A stretch of DNA of 64,000 nucleotides from Russula earlei (lineage: Eukaryota > Basidiomycota > Agaricomycetes > Russulales > Russulaceae): assembly GCA_025769875.1 (NCBI GenBank), contig JAGFNK010000018.1, positions 186,001 through 250,000 of the forward strand, given 5' to 3'. Under the pieces are notes generated by a model. That model made no database searches. It was not told the DNA's origin and was given only the letters and a program-made list of their open reading frames with translations. Position numbers and translations under genes: made by a program. Below, piece after piece: positions 1 through 11,854 of this stretch; the first letter of the stretch is position 1; each line of letters starts with the position of its first letter.

Positions 1-984
1 CCAACACCAGCATCACAGCACCATCGACACCTTTTGCCACCAGCATCGTCCAAAAATACCAAGATGGCCCCGACTCGGATCGGCGTCCCAGGAGCGCATG
101 GCCACTCACGTCGACACACACACAACACACACACACTCTCTCTTCTCTCCTCTCACATCGTCCCAGCCCCTCGCCAGACACAACCCCACAATGAAAAGTG
201 GAATTTACCCCGAGCCACCGAGCTCCCTAACTCATATCTTGCTCACCTCTAAGTCGGTCATGCATTTCAGCCCCGCTCTTGTGCCTCTGACTGTTCTCAA
301 TTTCATGTGACTGACTTGAACTCTTTGGCGCTAGGAACCTGCTGGAGATGTTGAACCGCACCCGGATGACTAATCTGCCTTAACCGACAAGTCAACTGCT
401 ACACAGCTTGGCAAGCTGTCAACATTGAAAGAGGACTTGTGCCTTTTTTCTTCTTGTCGACTTTCTCCCTCCCTAGCTCACTAATGATTGGTATCTAGCA
501 TCATCTGTAAATCTCTCGAATGGTACAAGTCCTCTCCGAGCAACCACCCTGTGCGTTGCGTTATCCGCTCGTCCCCATCCTCCCCTCCACTAGCATTTGT
601 AAACTTGGCTGACTTGTCTGCGCTTATCAGTATGACGTGCACATAATCACTTACATGTTGCTGTTCCGGATTGTCAACGAATTCCACCAAGGAGTTATCT
701 CAGATCCCACCATACCCAATAGCTTGAATCGCTCAATTGACTTCCAGGCAGTGACGCTGGGAGTATGATTGGCTATTGACTGACTGTCGTCAGGAGTAGG
801 CAGAGTGCTTCGAACAGGATTCGGACCACTCTGGTACATGGCACCCGTCATTTTGGCTATCTTGGACTCATCTGACATTGCCCCCGATCTTCTTACATTA
901 CAGACGCCACCTGTGAGTTGTTGGAAATGCAGCCACCACGTGGCAGAGAAACGGACCGAACGGACCGGACAGTTAGAATGCCCG
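1..984. other. No gene recognised
   Basis: There is a short CA microsatellite near 113-137 and otherwise mixed sequence. The ORFs here are short, lack recognisable domains and overlap on both strands. I see nothing I can name. Confidence 0.5.
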
Positions 985-1166
985 TGTTGATACCATCCGT
1001 TCCTTTTTCCCTCAGTCTTTCATATACAAGACTGAGGTCAGTAGCACACTCCTTTATCATTTACATATACTCATTATGTACATAGCCTTCGTCCAACAGG
1101 TTAGCTTACTAACCTAATATCAGTCTTTTATACACAAGACTGAGCTCTCATTCTATAGCTCCAACA
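985..1166. repeat. LTR-like relic with paired stem-loops
   Basis: The segment opens TGTTGA and closes CCAACA. It holds two hairpins of the form CAGTCTT-loop-AAGACTG, near 1012-1039 and 1122-1150. The LTR-like block at 19609-22633 has the same layout: two related CAGTCTTGTCTTACACAATACTG units about 95 bp apart near 22467 and 22564. No target duplication is visible, so identity as a retrotransposon remnant is an inference from this shared architecture. Confidence 0.3.
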
Positions 1167-1235
1167 TGAGTTCCGCATCAAGCTTCTATTGTATGTCTCT
1201 CTGGTATTTGTTTTGCCAGATTTGCTGGCTCACCT

Positions 1236-1931
1236 GTGTTTCTTTCGCATTACAGCTACACCAATTACGCGAGGCTCGTCATGTTCTCTTTCAAGTTCCA
1301 AATTGTGTTCCAACGGGGCCTTGAAGCCGATGATGAGGTCTTCCAAAGTGTGAGAGATTTCACATTATCGTGTATTGTTGGCATGACACCGGTATTCTTC
1401 AAGAGCCTGGAGAGCGCCAAGACTGTCGTCACGGTTCTCGTTGATTCCTTGGTCCCAACAGGTTACATACATTTTGCGCCAGATGGTGCATGAAACTCTG
1501 GGCCACTTTGCTCTGAGCAAGACTAACATTATTTTGTATTTTCCGCGTTTGCCTCGGTGTTCGTGCTCAAGGTACGCTGTCCTGCTTTCTATCGCCCCAT
1601 GGTCTTGGTCGGAATTTTGACTTGCATCTGCTATAGCTTCTATGGCCAGAATTCTCAAAGTTTATCACCCCGGGGCTTGAAACAGAGGTCTACCAAGTGA
1701 TCAAACGCCTCATTGCCATGATCAGGTCTCCCCAAATTGCAATCGAATCGATGGGCACCACACACCAAAGTTGTACTCGTGCTTCCTGGCTTACTGGCGA
1801 AACATAAACGCGACGGCACGGCCCAAGGACGTATGCCTCAACAGGGACCGCCACCACAGCAGATGCAGACCGGTTCGAATACGCCAAGGTACCAGCAACC
1901 ACCACAACCACCACAGCAACAGCAACAATGA
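1236..1931 (+). pseudogene. Unrecognised coding-like fragments ending in a Gln/Pro-rich tail
   Basis: Three stretches look like exons of one protein. The first (about 1275-1493) reads with a helical segment containing EADDEVFQSVRDFTLSC. The second, near 1650-1740, includes GLETEVYQVIKRLIAMIRSP. The last runs into a Pro/Gln-rich tail (about 1830-1931, PPQPPQQQQQ then stop). They lie in different frames and I cannot place convincing introns between them. I do not recognise the family; HEAT-type helical proteins are possible. Treat as a decayed or partial gene. Confidence 0.25.
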
Positions 1932-3232
1932 CTGCAGCAACCAGCCCCCCTGACGCAGAACACAACCTCGTCGTTACTATCCTTTACTGTTGTGGTTGTT
2001 TGCTTCTCATCTCTGCATTGTTTGCTTCTCGTCTCTGCATTGGCTTTCTGTGTTGTTGTAAGGCGACCTGGGAGCTTGGCCATGGAACAGGCCAGTCTGA
2101 CAAAGTGCCACCCACCGCGAGAAACCAGACAGCAGTCGAACGACAGGCACCCACGCCCGCACGCAACACTCCTTTCTCCCACCACCACGTCGCACACGCA
2201 AGCACACCACGCCCTCCGCCTCTCGCCTTCGACGCGCACACGCGAACACCACCTTGTCCTCCGCTCCTCCGCCTTTGACGCACACACCTTGCCCACCGCC
2301 TCTCGCCTTCGATGCACACACCTGCTCCTCCGCCTCCTCCGACGCTACCACCCACGCGCACCCGCACACTCACCCACCACTGCCTCATCAGGCAAAAGCC
2401 CCCAATGCTTGAGAGCCAGCCGACCACCCCTGTGCGGCATTTCAGCCACGCCGACTAGTGCCCACTCGTTGCTACGGCCCCCTACTATACCCTTTCAAAG
2501 CCTAGCTTCGTTACACCTGTCGCCTCAACGCCAGCGATCACACGTGTCCATACCCAATCCTCTCAGAATACATCTACCCTTACAGTAATACCCGCCTCAG
2601 ACTACGCTCGTTCCAGTATGATACCATTTAGTCCACCCCTTGGTCTCGATGTATATAACCCACTAGCTACTCTGTAGTAGCATACACAACAACAACAAGA
2701 ACAATTCAGATAACAATTTCCGACAATAGCAGCCCTTTGACCCCACTTCGACCGACTCGTGCGCGCGGCCGCCTCCCATCGAGAAAGACCTTCTTGGCTC
2801 ATCCCTCTCACTCCCTTCTCACTCCCTCTCTCTCCCTCAACATCTAGTCTCACCGTCCCCTCGGGCGAACATCTTCCTCTCGCAGCACAGGCACGCATGC
2901 GTGTCGACTTACATTGTAATCATCGTTTATTGCTTTTTGTACATATACAAGGTATCGTCAATGAATCAAATCCACATTTATAGATTTCTCTAAATGGGTT
3001 GTGTTATCTGGCTCAGCTATCACAGTCTTATGGATATCAGAGTAGTCCCTGTCCTCGCAATTACCGAACCCACTCCTACTACTATAACATCCCATGCTGA
3101 CCTCTAAATGGATCCCTGGAGTAGTGCTGCAGTTGAGCCAGGGCCCATGCTTGCCCTCGGTTTGAAGTTAAGGTTCATTGGTGACAAATATGTTGTCGAT
3201 GTTGTGTTCGGGGTCATTGGTATTCCCGGTTT
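1932..3232. other. C-rich low-complexity region, no gene
   Basis: From about 2120 to 2600 the plus strand is very C-rich, with CACCC and CGCACAC runs and imperfect duplications (for example GCCTCTCGCCTTCGA at 2218 and 2299). Overlapping ORFs on both strands reflect this composition and have no domain. A TATATAA-like motif lies near 2650. Confidence 0.5.
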
Positions 3233-3715
3233 CTACAGTGTTGCCACTTGTGGTGCAGATTGTAAGTCCGTAGATGGTGTCGACTGAGGGGTTGCAGACA
3301 CGGTGGGCGTCAGTTGCGGCCTTGTATTGGAATTTGGCGCGGAGTCATGAGGCTGCGATGATCCCTGTGCCTGCCCCGACCCCAGAAATTTCTTCGCCTG
3401 CATCACTTTCATCACGAACTCACGACCCTTTTTGTACACGGCCATCTACTGAGTGAGCGTGATGTTGTACTGTTTTGCCTCCTCGTTATGCCCGGCTTGT
3501 GCTGCCTCCATTTGCCTGTTCCGCATCTTGGTGATGCGTATCTCCACTTGCTTGAGTTTAGCCTGCAAATCTGCAACATTGGTATTTGCCATTTGCCCTA
3601 GATTAAGGGGAAGCGAAGGAAGCTGAGATGTGGGTTGAGGTTGAGGTTGCATTGGCGGTTGTACTTGGGGCTGTGATGTAGTCAGTGGTTGACTTTGGGT
3701 GCCCGAGAACTAATT
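3233..3715 (-). pseudogene. Gln/Pro-rich coiled-coil fragment
   Basis: On the minus strand a Pro/Gln-rich stretch (SQPQVQPPMQPQPQPTSQ) leads into a charged helix (VADLQAKLKQVEIRITKMRN) and a second block, KKGREFVMKVMQAKKF, followed by a Ser/Thr/Pro/Gln-rich tail. One in-frame TAG at 3447-3449 separates the two blocks. The composition resembles C-terminal parts of fungal chromatin or transcription cofactors, but no catalytic or DNA-binding domain is visible and I do not assign a function. It directly follows the Nup188 relic in another frame. Confidence 0.35.
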
Positions 3716-6390
3716 CCGGCAGTGCGAGAAGGATCGCTAAGTGAACACCATGAGCAGTGAGAATGATTTCCCCAGAGCGCTTCTCTTTCACGATTGAAGC
3801 AGATATCGATGATGCAAGCGACATTACGACAGGACGAAATTTGATATCACCTTGTAAAAAAGGCGCAACTTTGACTAGAAATGCTTGCCACGATTGACCA
3901 AGTTGGGTTGATGCATACACTAGGGAGAGGTTGAGGTTGATGGAGAAGAGCATATGAATAAGTTCGTCGGCATGGGCTACAGTTGTGTCCATAGATTCAA
4001 TGTTGGAAAGCTCCATTCGCAACTGAAGAAGCTTGCTTGCAAAGGCAAAGTCATTCCCCAGCTCGCGCTCTCTGACCAGCTCCCTTGATTCATAGTGTTC
4101 AAAAACCAAGTCCGGCAAGTGTCCTTCGGCTTTCTCTGCAAAATCTGCATAAAGAGTCGGGTCATAGGCATTGAAGATCGCTTCGTGGAGTTCATTCGAA
4201 AACTGCTCCTCAGATTCGAAAATGCTTTCGTTGGGGCTTTGCTCGATGTTCCCTGGCTGACGGGGCCGGGTCAAGCCAATATCGAGTGCGATGATTCATA
4301 TTGCAAAAGCTTTGGATAGCACCCGATACGAATGAGACGAGATACTCTCGTGGTATGCGGCACGCGGATATCCGGCCATCTCAACCAGCTCCTTGCTCTT
4401 GTACTCCGGTGCTGGAGATATTTCTTCCTTGGCAAGTGCGGCGAGCTGACTCCAGAACTCCGAATTCTTCCTGATATTGATTAATGTCGACTGATGATCC
4501 CACCCGCATTGCCATACAACTGTCAGGAAACCCAAAACAGCCGAAAGCAGCTGTGGATTTGTCTCCCAGTACTCGTTCCAGTTCGCAAGCATCTCCCTAG
4601 CAGCATCGAGTGCGCTCACACGTTTACTTTTCCCTTTATCCTCAGTGGATTCCTCTTTGGGAGCCCGAAAATGGCCCATGATGAAAGGGTGACCAAGGGC
4701 GGGCTCTGTTTCTATGGTGAGCGCCATAAAATGCCATACACCAAGCCGCAAGTCCAAGTCGTGGTATGGATGTCGAGCCACCCCCACCAGTGCCACGACT
4801 GTTGCTTCTGAATCGGATGATTGACCAACCATGGATGGGCCAGAAAACTTCAAGGTCGACAATGATGAGTATAGTGCATATTATAAATGGATGGATTCCA
4901 GTGGAACAGTGGAATCGGTAGAGGGATCTTCGACAAACCTTGTGAGGACATCGAGAGGGTCCGACTTGTGTCGTCCTCCGCCGAACGACCCGCTGCTGCT
5001 GTTCGCCCTTGAACACAAGGCATGCTCCAGCAAGCAAGACCCCTCCTCTACACAAATGCGCTGCTTGAAAATCAGGCAGAGATGCAAAGCACGGAGGTGG
5101 GATCGGCGAACAAGGTGTAGGCCAAGAAAATGAAAATTGCTAAAATGATGGGTTGCACGAATCCGGCATGAGACAACAGCGAAGCTGGTGAACACGGAGA
5201 TCAGAGGCTCAACAGTGGAAGTCGTTGCCTTGGACACTAACGCCTCGAAAATGGCCCGACTGACTATTGACAAGAGACCCTTCCTATCCAGCGGTACTTG
5301 ATCGAGGATATCGGCATACAAGCCTGACACGAGCTTCCTGAGCGTGAAACGCGTCCCCAGCTGCATGTATTTCCACCCTACGTGCTTAACCCACACTTCA
5401 ACGTGAATGAAATGCAGCGCACGAAGGAGTACCTCCTCCTTGATCTCAATCAAGCGGGCATTTCCATCGTGTGGTGTGGTGCAAGTAAAGTACCTGATGC
5501 TTCAGTCCACAATGCATGAACAAGATGGAGCAGTGCCTGCGTGGTTGCGTATGTTTCCGCTGCACGCTCAGCGGCCATAGCGCCACAACTGCGTGGAGAG
5601 TCGAATAATGCAGTCGATGCACGCACAAATAGCCATACGCATGGAGCATACTCTGGGAGTGAGAGCAGTCCCACAAGTAGACCCATGGCCGACGTTATAA
5701 GGGCAGATTCTCCGCTACGCTGCCGCACGGAGCGCATAAGTGCGTCGTTGAGGATGAGCATCGTCAGTTGCACCAGGCCCGTCGAGTCGCCATCTGTCTT
5801 GGTCCCAACATGATCGCTGTTTTCGAGCGAACTGAGAACCTGTGCTGCGAGGACTTGATTGTCTGATATGATGGTATGAAGCAAGTCGAGTGCGGCAGCC
5901 ACAACCGAACCATCTTCATCAGGTTCAAGTTCAAGTCCGATATCTTCTAGGCGAAGAACTACGGGTGGTTGCGAAGCCATGCGATTCCCGACAGGAGCAC
6001 TTGCATTGCAACAGGGGCGGATAAACCTGGTATTAGGCATTTGCATCGGACATAGCCATGTAGGACCTCAACCGGGAGTTTCCATCCAGAGTGCTCACAC
6101 TGCCATCATACGGTGACGAAATCCTCCCCATCCTGACCAAGGAGACGACCAGTCGACCGGGCAGGGAGAATGGTTCCACCTGGGAGCTTTATTGGCTGCA
6201 GATTGGTGTAGGTAGGGCCCAATGCTTTGGAAGATGAGGCATGGCGCTCGGGAACCTTCTCGTATAGCACTTGTGACACTGTGCACATGCTTGTGGGCAA
6301 AATTTGTGTGTACATCTGCAGGTTCTCGAAGAAATATGAAACCTCTTGAGCACACTGTGCCCGTGCCTCCATCAGCGGAGGCTGAGTAGG
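3700..6390 (-). pseudogene. NUP188: Nucleoporin Nup188, C-terminal half, decayed
   Basis: Nup188 is an alpha-solenoid scaffold of the inner ring of the nuclear pore. Reading minus, the segment starts with LPGGTILPARSTGRLLGQDG and then, after a TGA, WQCEHSGWKLPVEVL, which fits the SH3-like insert of Nup188. Solenoid blocks follow at 5450-6046, 4881-5453 (YMQLGTRFTLRKLVSGLYA), 4296-4862 (EYWETNPQLLSAVLGFLTVV) and 3603-4274 (NLNLSLVYASTQLGQSWQAFL). The order matches the family, but the blocks lie in different frames. The SH3-like segment is split by TGA at 6106-6108 where Arg is expected. The family is normally about 1,700-2,000 aa, so the N-terminal half is missing. I call it a truncated pseudogene; some frame changes could be introns. 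Confidence 0.62.
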
Positions 6391-7303
6391 CTATGGTGGT
6401 CGTGCCAGATTGGGCGGTGAGGGCGCCTGCTGTGGCGGGTTTGGTTTAGAGGGAAGGGGACGATTCTGTACCGATGCGGGTGCAAGTTCTGGTGTGGGTT
6501 GAGTGAGATCAATGACACCCGATTCTGGTGGTTCGTGGGAAGGAGGTTTCAGCGGAGAGGCTTCAGGCGCCAGGGAGGCTAAGGCAGAAGATGGTGGAGC
6601 AGGGCGGGGGGGCTGGAGGGACCAAGGGACTAGATTGCGGGATTGGTTTTTTTGCAGTGGCCAAGGCCAGGGACGCGATCTGTGAGGCAGGTTTTACAAT
6701 ATTTGGGCCAGGTGAGCGTTGCTCAGCGGGAGTCTCTGCATGACGCTTGACGGGGACTGCGGCTGAGATAGAACCATGAGTGGCCTTATAGAGTGGGAGT
6801 GATGGGTCAAGGCAGTACCTCTGGGTTTAGGTGATGGCGTAAAGCCCGATAGTAGGACGGTGTGATGAGGGTGGGTAGGAAACCATGGTGGTAATCATGC
6901 ATTTGAGGTCTATTGGATGAGATGCTCCAAGGTGAGGGGGAGATGATGTGATGCTGACAAAGAGTGATGCACGGTGGAAAACAGCTCTGAGAATTTGGGA
7001 GAGGGGCGGACAAGCAGCATTGAACAGTTAATGTCGTGCTGTCAAGGGATCATAGGTCCAGAAAGTTCCACACGGTGAGGGCAGTGCATTCCCCTTCTTC
7101 AGCTCAGCGGGAACCGTCGTCCACATGAGGTTGTCAAGAGCAGGCGAGGAATTCCAATATGGGTGCTTGGCATCATCCGGTTGCCCAGCCGTGAAGTGCC
7201 CTAAGTAACAAGAAAACTCCTCTTTAGGCTTGTCGCGAGACTCACTCAGAGTTAGGGGACGTAGGGGCTTCTGATTGACACCACTCTTGAGGTTGTTGAA
7301 CAT
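6391..7303 (-). other. Proline-rich coding-like region
   Basis: The minus strand upstream of the Nup188 relic is Pro-rich (RPLPSKPNPPQQAPSPPNLA) and reads into it with one interruption. Farther upstream, a 91-codon stretch at 7028-7303 lacks recognisable motifs. This is not Nup188-like sequence, so the relic is either fused to foreign sequence or joined to a different decayed gene. Confidence 0.3.
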
Positions 7304-7387
7304 CTGGCAATACTAAGGACGTGGTGCCATTCCGATGCGAGGGTGTAAGTAAGGCAAGCAGAGCCAACGTCGCGTCTACAAGAGCAT

Positions 7388-7541
7388 TCTCAAAATGGAA
7401 AGTAGATCCAAAAGTAGAAATGGCCCAAATGGGATGGCTCAGAAATGGCAGTACTCTCGACTGGCAAGTGGCAACAAGAGTGTCAAGTGTTCTCAAAATG
7501 GAAAGTAGATCCAAAAGTAGACATGTCCCAAATGGGACGGC
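7388..7541. repeat. Direct repeat of about 50 bp
   Basis: The segment CTCAAAATGGAAAGTAGATC and following bases, about 50 bp, occurs at about 7388-7437 and again at about 7492-7541, 104 bp apart, with few differences. GC-rich GAGCCGAGCC repeats lie just beyond, near 7610-7640. Confidence 0.6.
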
Positions 7542-7585
7542 TTGAATCGGCTCAAGCTGCAAGCTGGAGCTTGGCTTGGTCCGGC

Positions 7586-8396
7586 TCACCCAATCTGGCC
7601 AAGCCGTTGCTGAGCCGAACCGAGCTGAGCCGAGCCGAGCCATGACAGCACTAGTACACTGTCTATTCCTACTCTGAGGAAGTGAGCATTTTCTCTGAAG
7701 GCATCAGGAACGAATGCGTCGAGGTCCGGGTTCAGTTTGAAGGGACACTTGAGTTTCTTTAGTCCTTCTTCTGTAGGTTTTCCCTGTCCTTTGAACCTCC
7801 AGTCTCTGGCCATGGAAGTCATTTTTTCAAAATCGTTGTATTCAGGGGTGGATGCGTGTATACGCGTTCGGGGTCAAGGGTTCGAGGGGAAGCTTGTTCT
7901 AATGTCACCGACTGGGGGCAGTGTCACTGACAAATTGGTTCACGTGCGAGACGAGCACAGTGAGTCAAGCGAGACACTAAGTCCTCGCGAGTTTCAGGGG
8001 TCTCAGAGACGATATTGCCAAGGCAAATATGTTCCGCGGAGAAGGGAAACTATGAATAAGTCTTCGCATTGAGAAGACTTATGAGTAGTAGAGGTTTCAG
8101 ACGATATGCTTGATGTCTTGCAAGCCTACAAGTCCTGAAGTTTGAAATCCAGTGATATTTCACAGGAGAACAAGCTTAGGGCTTGTCCTCGTCAAACAGC
8201 TGTCTTATATACACACTAGATACTATATCAAATAGTATTCATGAGGTGGAAGCGAGGCGATCGAACTGGAACACGCAGGAAACGTCTGGTATGTGCGAGG
8301 CTACGGAAGGGTCATAAAACACGCAGGAAACTTGAGACATGTCCGGGTAGGCTTATCCAGTTGCCGGTCCAGTCTGAAGTACCGGTTCTTGTGACA
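7586..8396 (-). mobile_element. Truncated Ty3/gypsy element of family A: leader ORF plus 5' LTR
   Basis: An LTR at 7903-8396 begins TGTCACCGACTGGGGGC and ends TTGTGACA, matching the LTRs of element A at 23996-24488 and 30911-31407. Its inner flank carries AAGCTTGTTCTAA, the same putative primer-binding segment. Next to it the minus strand encodes a peptide with DWRFKGQGKPTEEGLKKLKC, clearly related to DWRYKGLATPTIEGLAALKC in the leader ORF of element A. Everything downstream (gag, pol, 3' LTR) is missing. Confidence 0.75.
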
Positions 8397-9106
8397 GTAT
8401 ATCCAACAGGGTTGGCAGGTGTGAAGACTGAGGGCACAAAGGTGACAGCAGTGGTGATGACGGGGAACACAGAGGTGATGGTGATGGCAGGCGGGACCGG
8501 AACGTCAGAGGTGACGATGGGCAAGGGAGAGGCATATGGCAGCAATGGCAGATGAGAGTGAAATGGCTAAGGTGATGATGTGCTGAAGGCTTTCCCACTG
8601 CTCCAGGAGCCATGTGCCTTCAGGCTCAAAGGACCGACGATGGTGCTACTCAGTGGCTGCGACTGCAGGCAATGCGTGGCCCTGGGCTGTTGGAAGGGCA
8701 GGTGGCATGCATGATTCAGTGGCCAGCCAGACAGCACCCCTCATACTAGTACTGTGCAACACTGCAAGTGCTAGGAAGCCTGCACACCTGAGCCTTCAAC
8801 AAGCAAAGGAAAAGGAATAAGTACTTGCCAGTGCATCTAGAGGTAAGAGGGCCAAGGCAGAGTGGTGGCAGACAACTCAACCATATCCAAATCTGGCACT
8901 TCGAAGCAGCTCAAGACCACGACAGCCACAGACTGCTTTCCAAATTGAGCAACCATATCCAAATCTGGCAGACTAGCACTTTGAAGCAGCTCAAAATGGC
9001 TCATGCTGTTTCTGGATGGTTTTGAGCTGCAAGCTGCTAACAGCTTAATTTGGCTCAGATGCAGCTACGACTCAGCTCCAAGTGGTTTCGAGCCAGACCA
9101 GTGACA
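8397..9106. other. No gene; short internal duplications
   Basis: The sequence CAACCATATCCAAATCTGGC occurs at about 8879 and again at about 8950, each followed by a similar GAAGCAGCTCAA segment. The rest is GTGATGG-rich low-complexity sequence. No supported coding region. Confidence 0.5.
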
Positions 9107-9120
9107 GCACTACACATGCA
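9107..9120. repeat. Target-site duplication of the LINE insertion (left copy)
   Basis: GCACTACACATGCA here is repeated exactly at 11345-11358, immediately after the poly(A) tract. A 14-bp duplication with a 3' poly(A) is the expected product of target-primed reverse transcription. Confidence 0.85.
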
Positions 9121-10029
9121 GGGCCCCCATGGGGCAGGGGTATGGATGCTGTGGTGGGCGATGGCCAGGGGTGGTTCCCAAGGGCTGTTGGTTCGAAACC
9201 CGGTCCTCCCCATCCCTAACAAGGTCCTTACAGGGCCTGGCCAGGAATGGTCTGCCGAGATCGGCTAGAGATAAGGGTTATGTAAGACCAGGAACCGGAA
9301 ATAAAAACCAGCCGACCCACTTGCACCGGGACACCGGTCAGAAGACATGGGACAGGCCACCTGGCACCCTTGGACTGAGGTCCAGGGGTGGTTAGTCTAG
9401 TGGACTCAGGGGCAGACCTGCTCCTGTCAATCTAGGCAAGACAAGGACCTAGGACACCTTGGGGATCCAGGCCTACGGGCATAATGAACCAGATGCCTGG
9501 GGACGGGAACGGCACCTACCACCTGGACCGTGGCAGGATGGGGTAGTCCCCCTACCCTGGCCGGAGAGACCTAACTCCCTTGTCGGTCCCACATTGAGTA
9601 ATACAGGTCTGGGGCTTAAGTTGAATCCTGCCACATGTCTAGTGCATGGCGGGCACTCGCAAGAGGGCCCTTGGGTTAGGAATACATGTTCCCGGCGCAG
9701 TGGAACACTGATGACTGAACACTGATGACTGAACACTGATGACCCTAGCCCGGCATTAAGACAGCATTAAGACAGCATTAAGACCATGCAATGGGTAGTG
9801 TATTTTCCTTAACAAACTAACTAACAATGCAGCCATTAGACTCCATCGCACAACAAACAACAGCCAACTACGAAGAAGACTCGGAGGCAACTGGCTCAAC
9901 CAACCAGGCCGAGGCACGCCCCTACTGACACCAAACAGCCACAGAGCAAAGACCACCCTGAGGGCACTAGCAAACAGAACGACAGTGAACAGCCCATGCA
10001 TAGAGGACTTTCCCAATATCCCACCTGGC

Positions 10030-11157
10030 GCCCCAGACTGGGACGGACATGTTAGAGTAGGAGAGGTAACGGATCAGCACCGAGCAGAAGCAAACGTCAC
10101 CATATACTGCAGTGGAGTCAAAACCAACAAAAACTGAACTGACAACAAGCAAATCGGTGCAACAGCGGCCGTACTTTATAAGAATGAGAAGACACAGGGA
10201 CACAAAGAACAAGTAATCGGAATGACAGTGACGGATGAAGGCACACACCTCCGCTCACTAGCGATCGGACTAGAAGTCCTAGCTGACTATCTTGATGCGC
10301 AGACGTTGGACACTCCCACATCTGCCCACATCTACCTACCAACACGAGCGGCCTCAGAACTGGCCACCAATTACAAGCCCCACGATGAACAAGCAACAGC
10401 CCTACATCATCTGAATCGAATAGGTGAGATCATCAACACCTATCCCGAAACGAACATAATACTGCTCTGGATACCTAGGAACAGCAAACCGACAGGGTAC
10501 AGAAAGGCTAAACAACTAGCTATGGAAGCCGCGCACACAGCCCACACCGAAGATATCACTGAACCTTTAGCCCTAGATGAACAAAAAAGAAGACACGAAA
10601 GGGAAGCAATAGCAGAATGGGGAAGGATCTGGCACAAGTTGCCCCAAAACTCTCTTGCATACCGCACAGCACTCTCCAAACTGCCAAACAGGAAGCCCCA
10701 CCCCACAGCAGCCGCCCAGAAAAAACCAAGGCAGACCGACATAGGAAACCGCAACAACGAACACAACAGAAACAACAATACAGAACAAAAAGATAAGCTC
10801 TCGAGATTATACACGTCCACCTTCTACTGAATCATCACAGGTCACACGTTCATCGGGGAATACACTCAACGCTTCCACCCAAGGCACACACCTGCACAGA
10901 TTGCGTGCCTATGCGGCGAGCCCCTCCAAACAGTTGAGCACGTGCTCCTGACATGCCCACTCCTCCACGACGCGCGCCGCAGACATCTGTCTGCAAATGG
11001 CTGCCCACGAAACCTACCCCAGCTGTTTGACCACCCAGAACGGGCACAGAGCACGCTCCTCTTTCTCAAAGAAACGAAGGCGTGCCTAAAACCGAGGGAA
11101 AACTGGGACCCAGGAGGGAGAAGGGAGAACCGGGGAATGCAGAGACACCCCACATAA
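10030..11157 (+). pseudogene. LINE polyprotein C-terminus (RNase H and zinc-binding motif)
   Basis: The longest open stretch, 10222-10830, contains an RNase H-like fold segment (GTHLRSLAIGLEVLADYLDA). The first catalytic Asp region upstream is degraded (TIYCSGVKT where an Asp-containing strand is expected) and followed by a TGA. After TGA at 10828-10830, where Arg is expected, the frame continues through IITGHTFIGEYTQRFHP to CLCGEPLQTVEHVLLTCPLL, the Cys-Cys-His-Cys motif that closes many RNase H-bearing fungal LINE proteins. The reverse transcriptase and endonuclease are absent. The clade (Tad1-like or other) cannot be settled from this fragment. Confidence 0.7.
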
Positions 11158-11311
11158 TCATCACAACCGACCACCAAACACTATACTCTACTGCTGTCAT
11201 ACCACCTCAGCGGACAACCCAAGACCCATAAATGCCTAATCACATTACGTCGCATACCATGCCCGTGACCGCCTCTGTATCATGTTTTATGCGCAGCGGA
11301 ATACAAATTCG

Positions 11312-11316
<5 letters not shown>

Positions 11317-11344
<28 letters not shown>
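11317..11344 (+). other. Poly(A) tail of the LINE insertion
   Basis: A run of 28 A residues lies directly before the right-hand 14-bp target duplication. Confidence 0.9.
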
Positions 11345-11346
<2 letters not shown>

Positions 11347-11854
11347 ACTACACATGCAAGCACCTGATTCATTTTCTGTTAGTTAGTTTAGGGCTGGTCA
11401 TTTGAGGACTTGTAGTTTGGTCTAGGGAATAGTGTTATCTTATAAGGCCCCTTATATAGTTCTATTAGGGTCCTTAGAGTCGACCCTAATACTTTTATTA
11501 AGGTCCTTAGTATTGCCTTATAGTTTGTTCTATATTTATTAGAGTTAGTCTAATAATGCATTGTCCAGTCTTTGATACTGTGTTAGTGCCTATTGTTGAG
11601 CACCTAGAGCCGTCCTAAAGGGTCCTTAGGAAGGCCCTAATACTGTCCTTTATTGCTAAAAGGGTTGCCATTAAGTGGGGCTTGCTGTATGTCGATTGTG
11701 CCAAGAATTGCTCGTGCGACAATGTGCATGCAATATTGTGGACACCTCTACTCACCCCTTTTGCTCGTGTGAACAGGGTGACACCATAGAGGCTGGGTTT
11801 CCTCTCATAAGGAAGGGTCCTTCAAGGGCCTTCTCCAGAGAATGGTTCATGACA
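11345..11854 (-). repeat. Truncated LTR1
   Basis: The sequence matches the antisense of the U3 half of LTR1 and ends precisely at the LTR terminus GGTTCATGACA. The downstream half of the 961-bp LTR is missing beyond the LINE insertion site. On the right it abuts LTR3 sequence, inside which it had inserted. Confidence 0.8.

Larger units (their letters stand above)
9121..11344 (+). mobile_element. LINE-derived insertion with poly(A), 5' part non-coding
   Basis: The insertion is bounded by the perfect 14-bp duplication GCACTACACATGCA and ends in 28 A residues (11317-11344). The 3' 1.3 kb codes for the end of a LINE polyprotein: RNase H-like region, then a Cys/His motif. The first 0.7 kb has no LINE coding sequence. 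Instead it has an exact RNA polymerase III B-box (GGTTCGAAACC, 9190-9200) and an A-box-like TAGTCTAGTGG (9393-9403), plus short tandem repeats at about 9708-9783. It therefore looks like an internally deleted or chimeric, non-autonomous element rather than a simple 5' truncation. Confidence 0.8.

Noticed and set aside
1838..2588. Long overlapping ORFs on both strands
   Set aside because: Caused by C-rich low-complexity sequence; no domain and no consistent codon structure.
9190..9200. tRNA gene
   Set aside because: Only the B-box matches; no acceptor stem or cloverleaf can be drawn around it.
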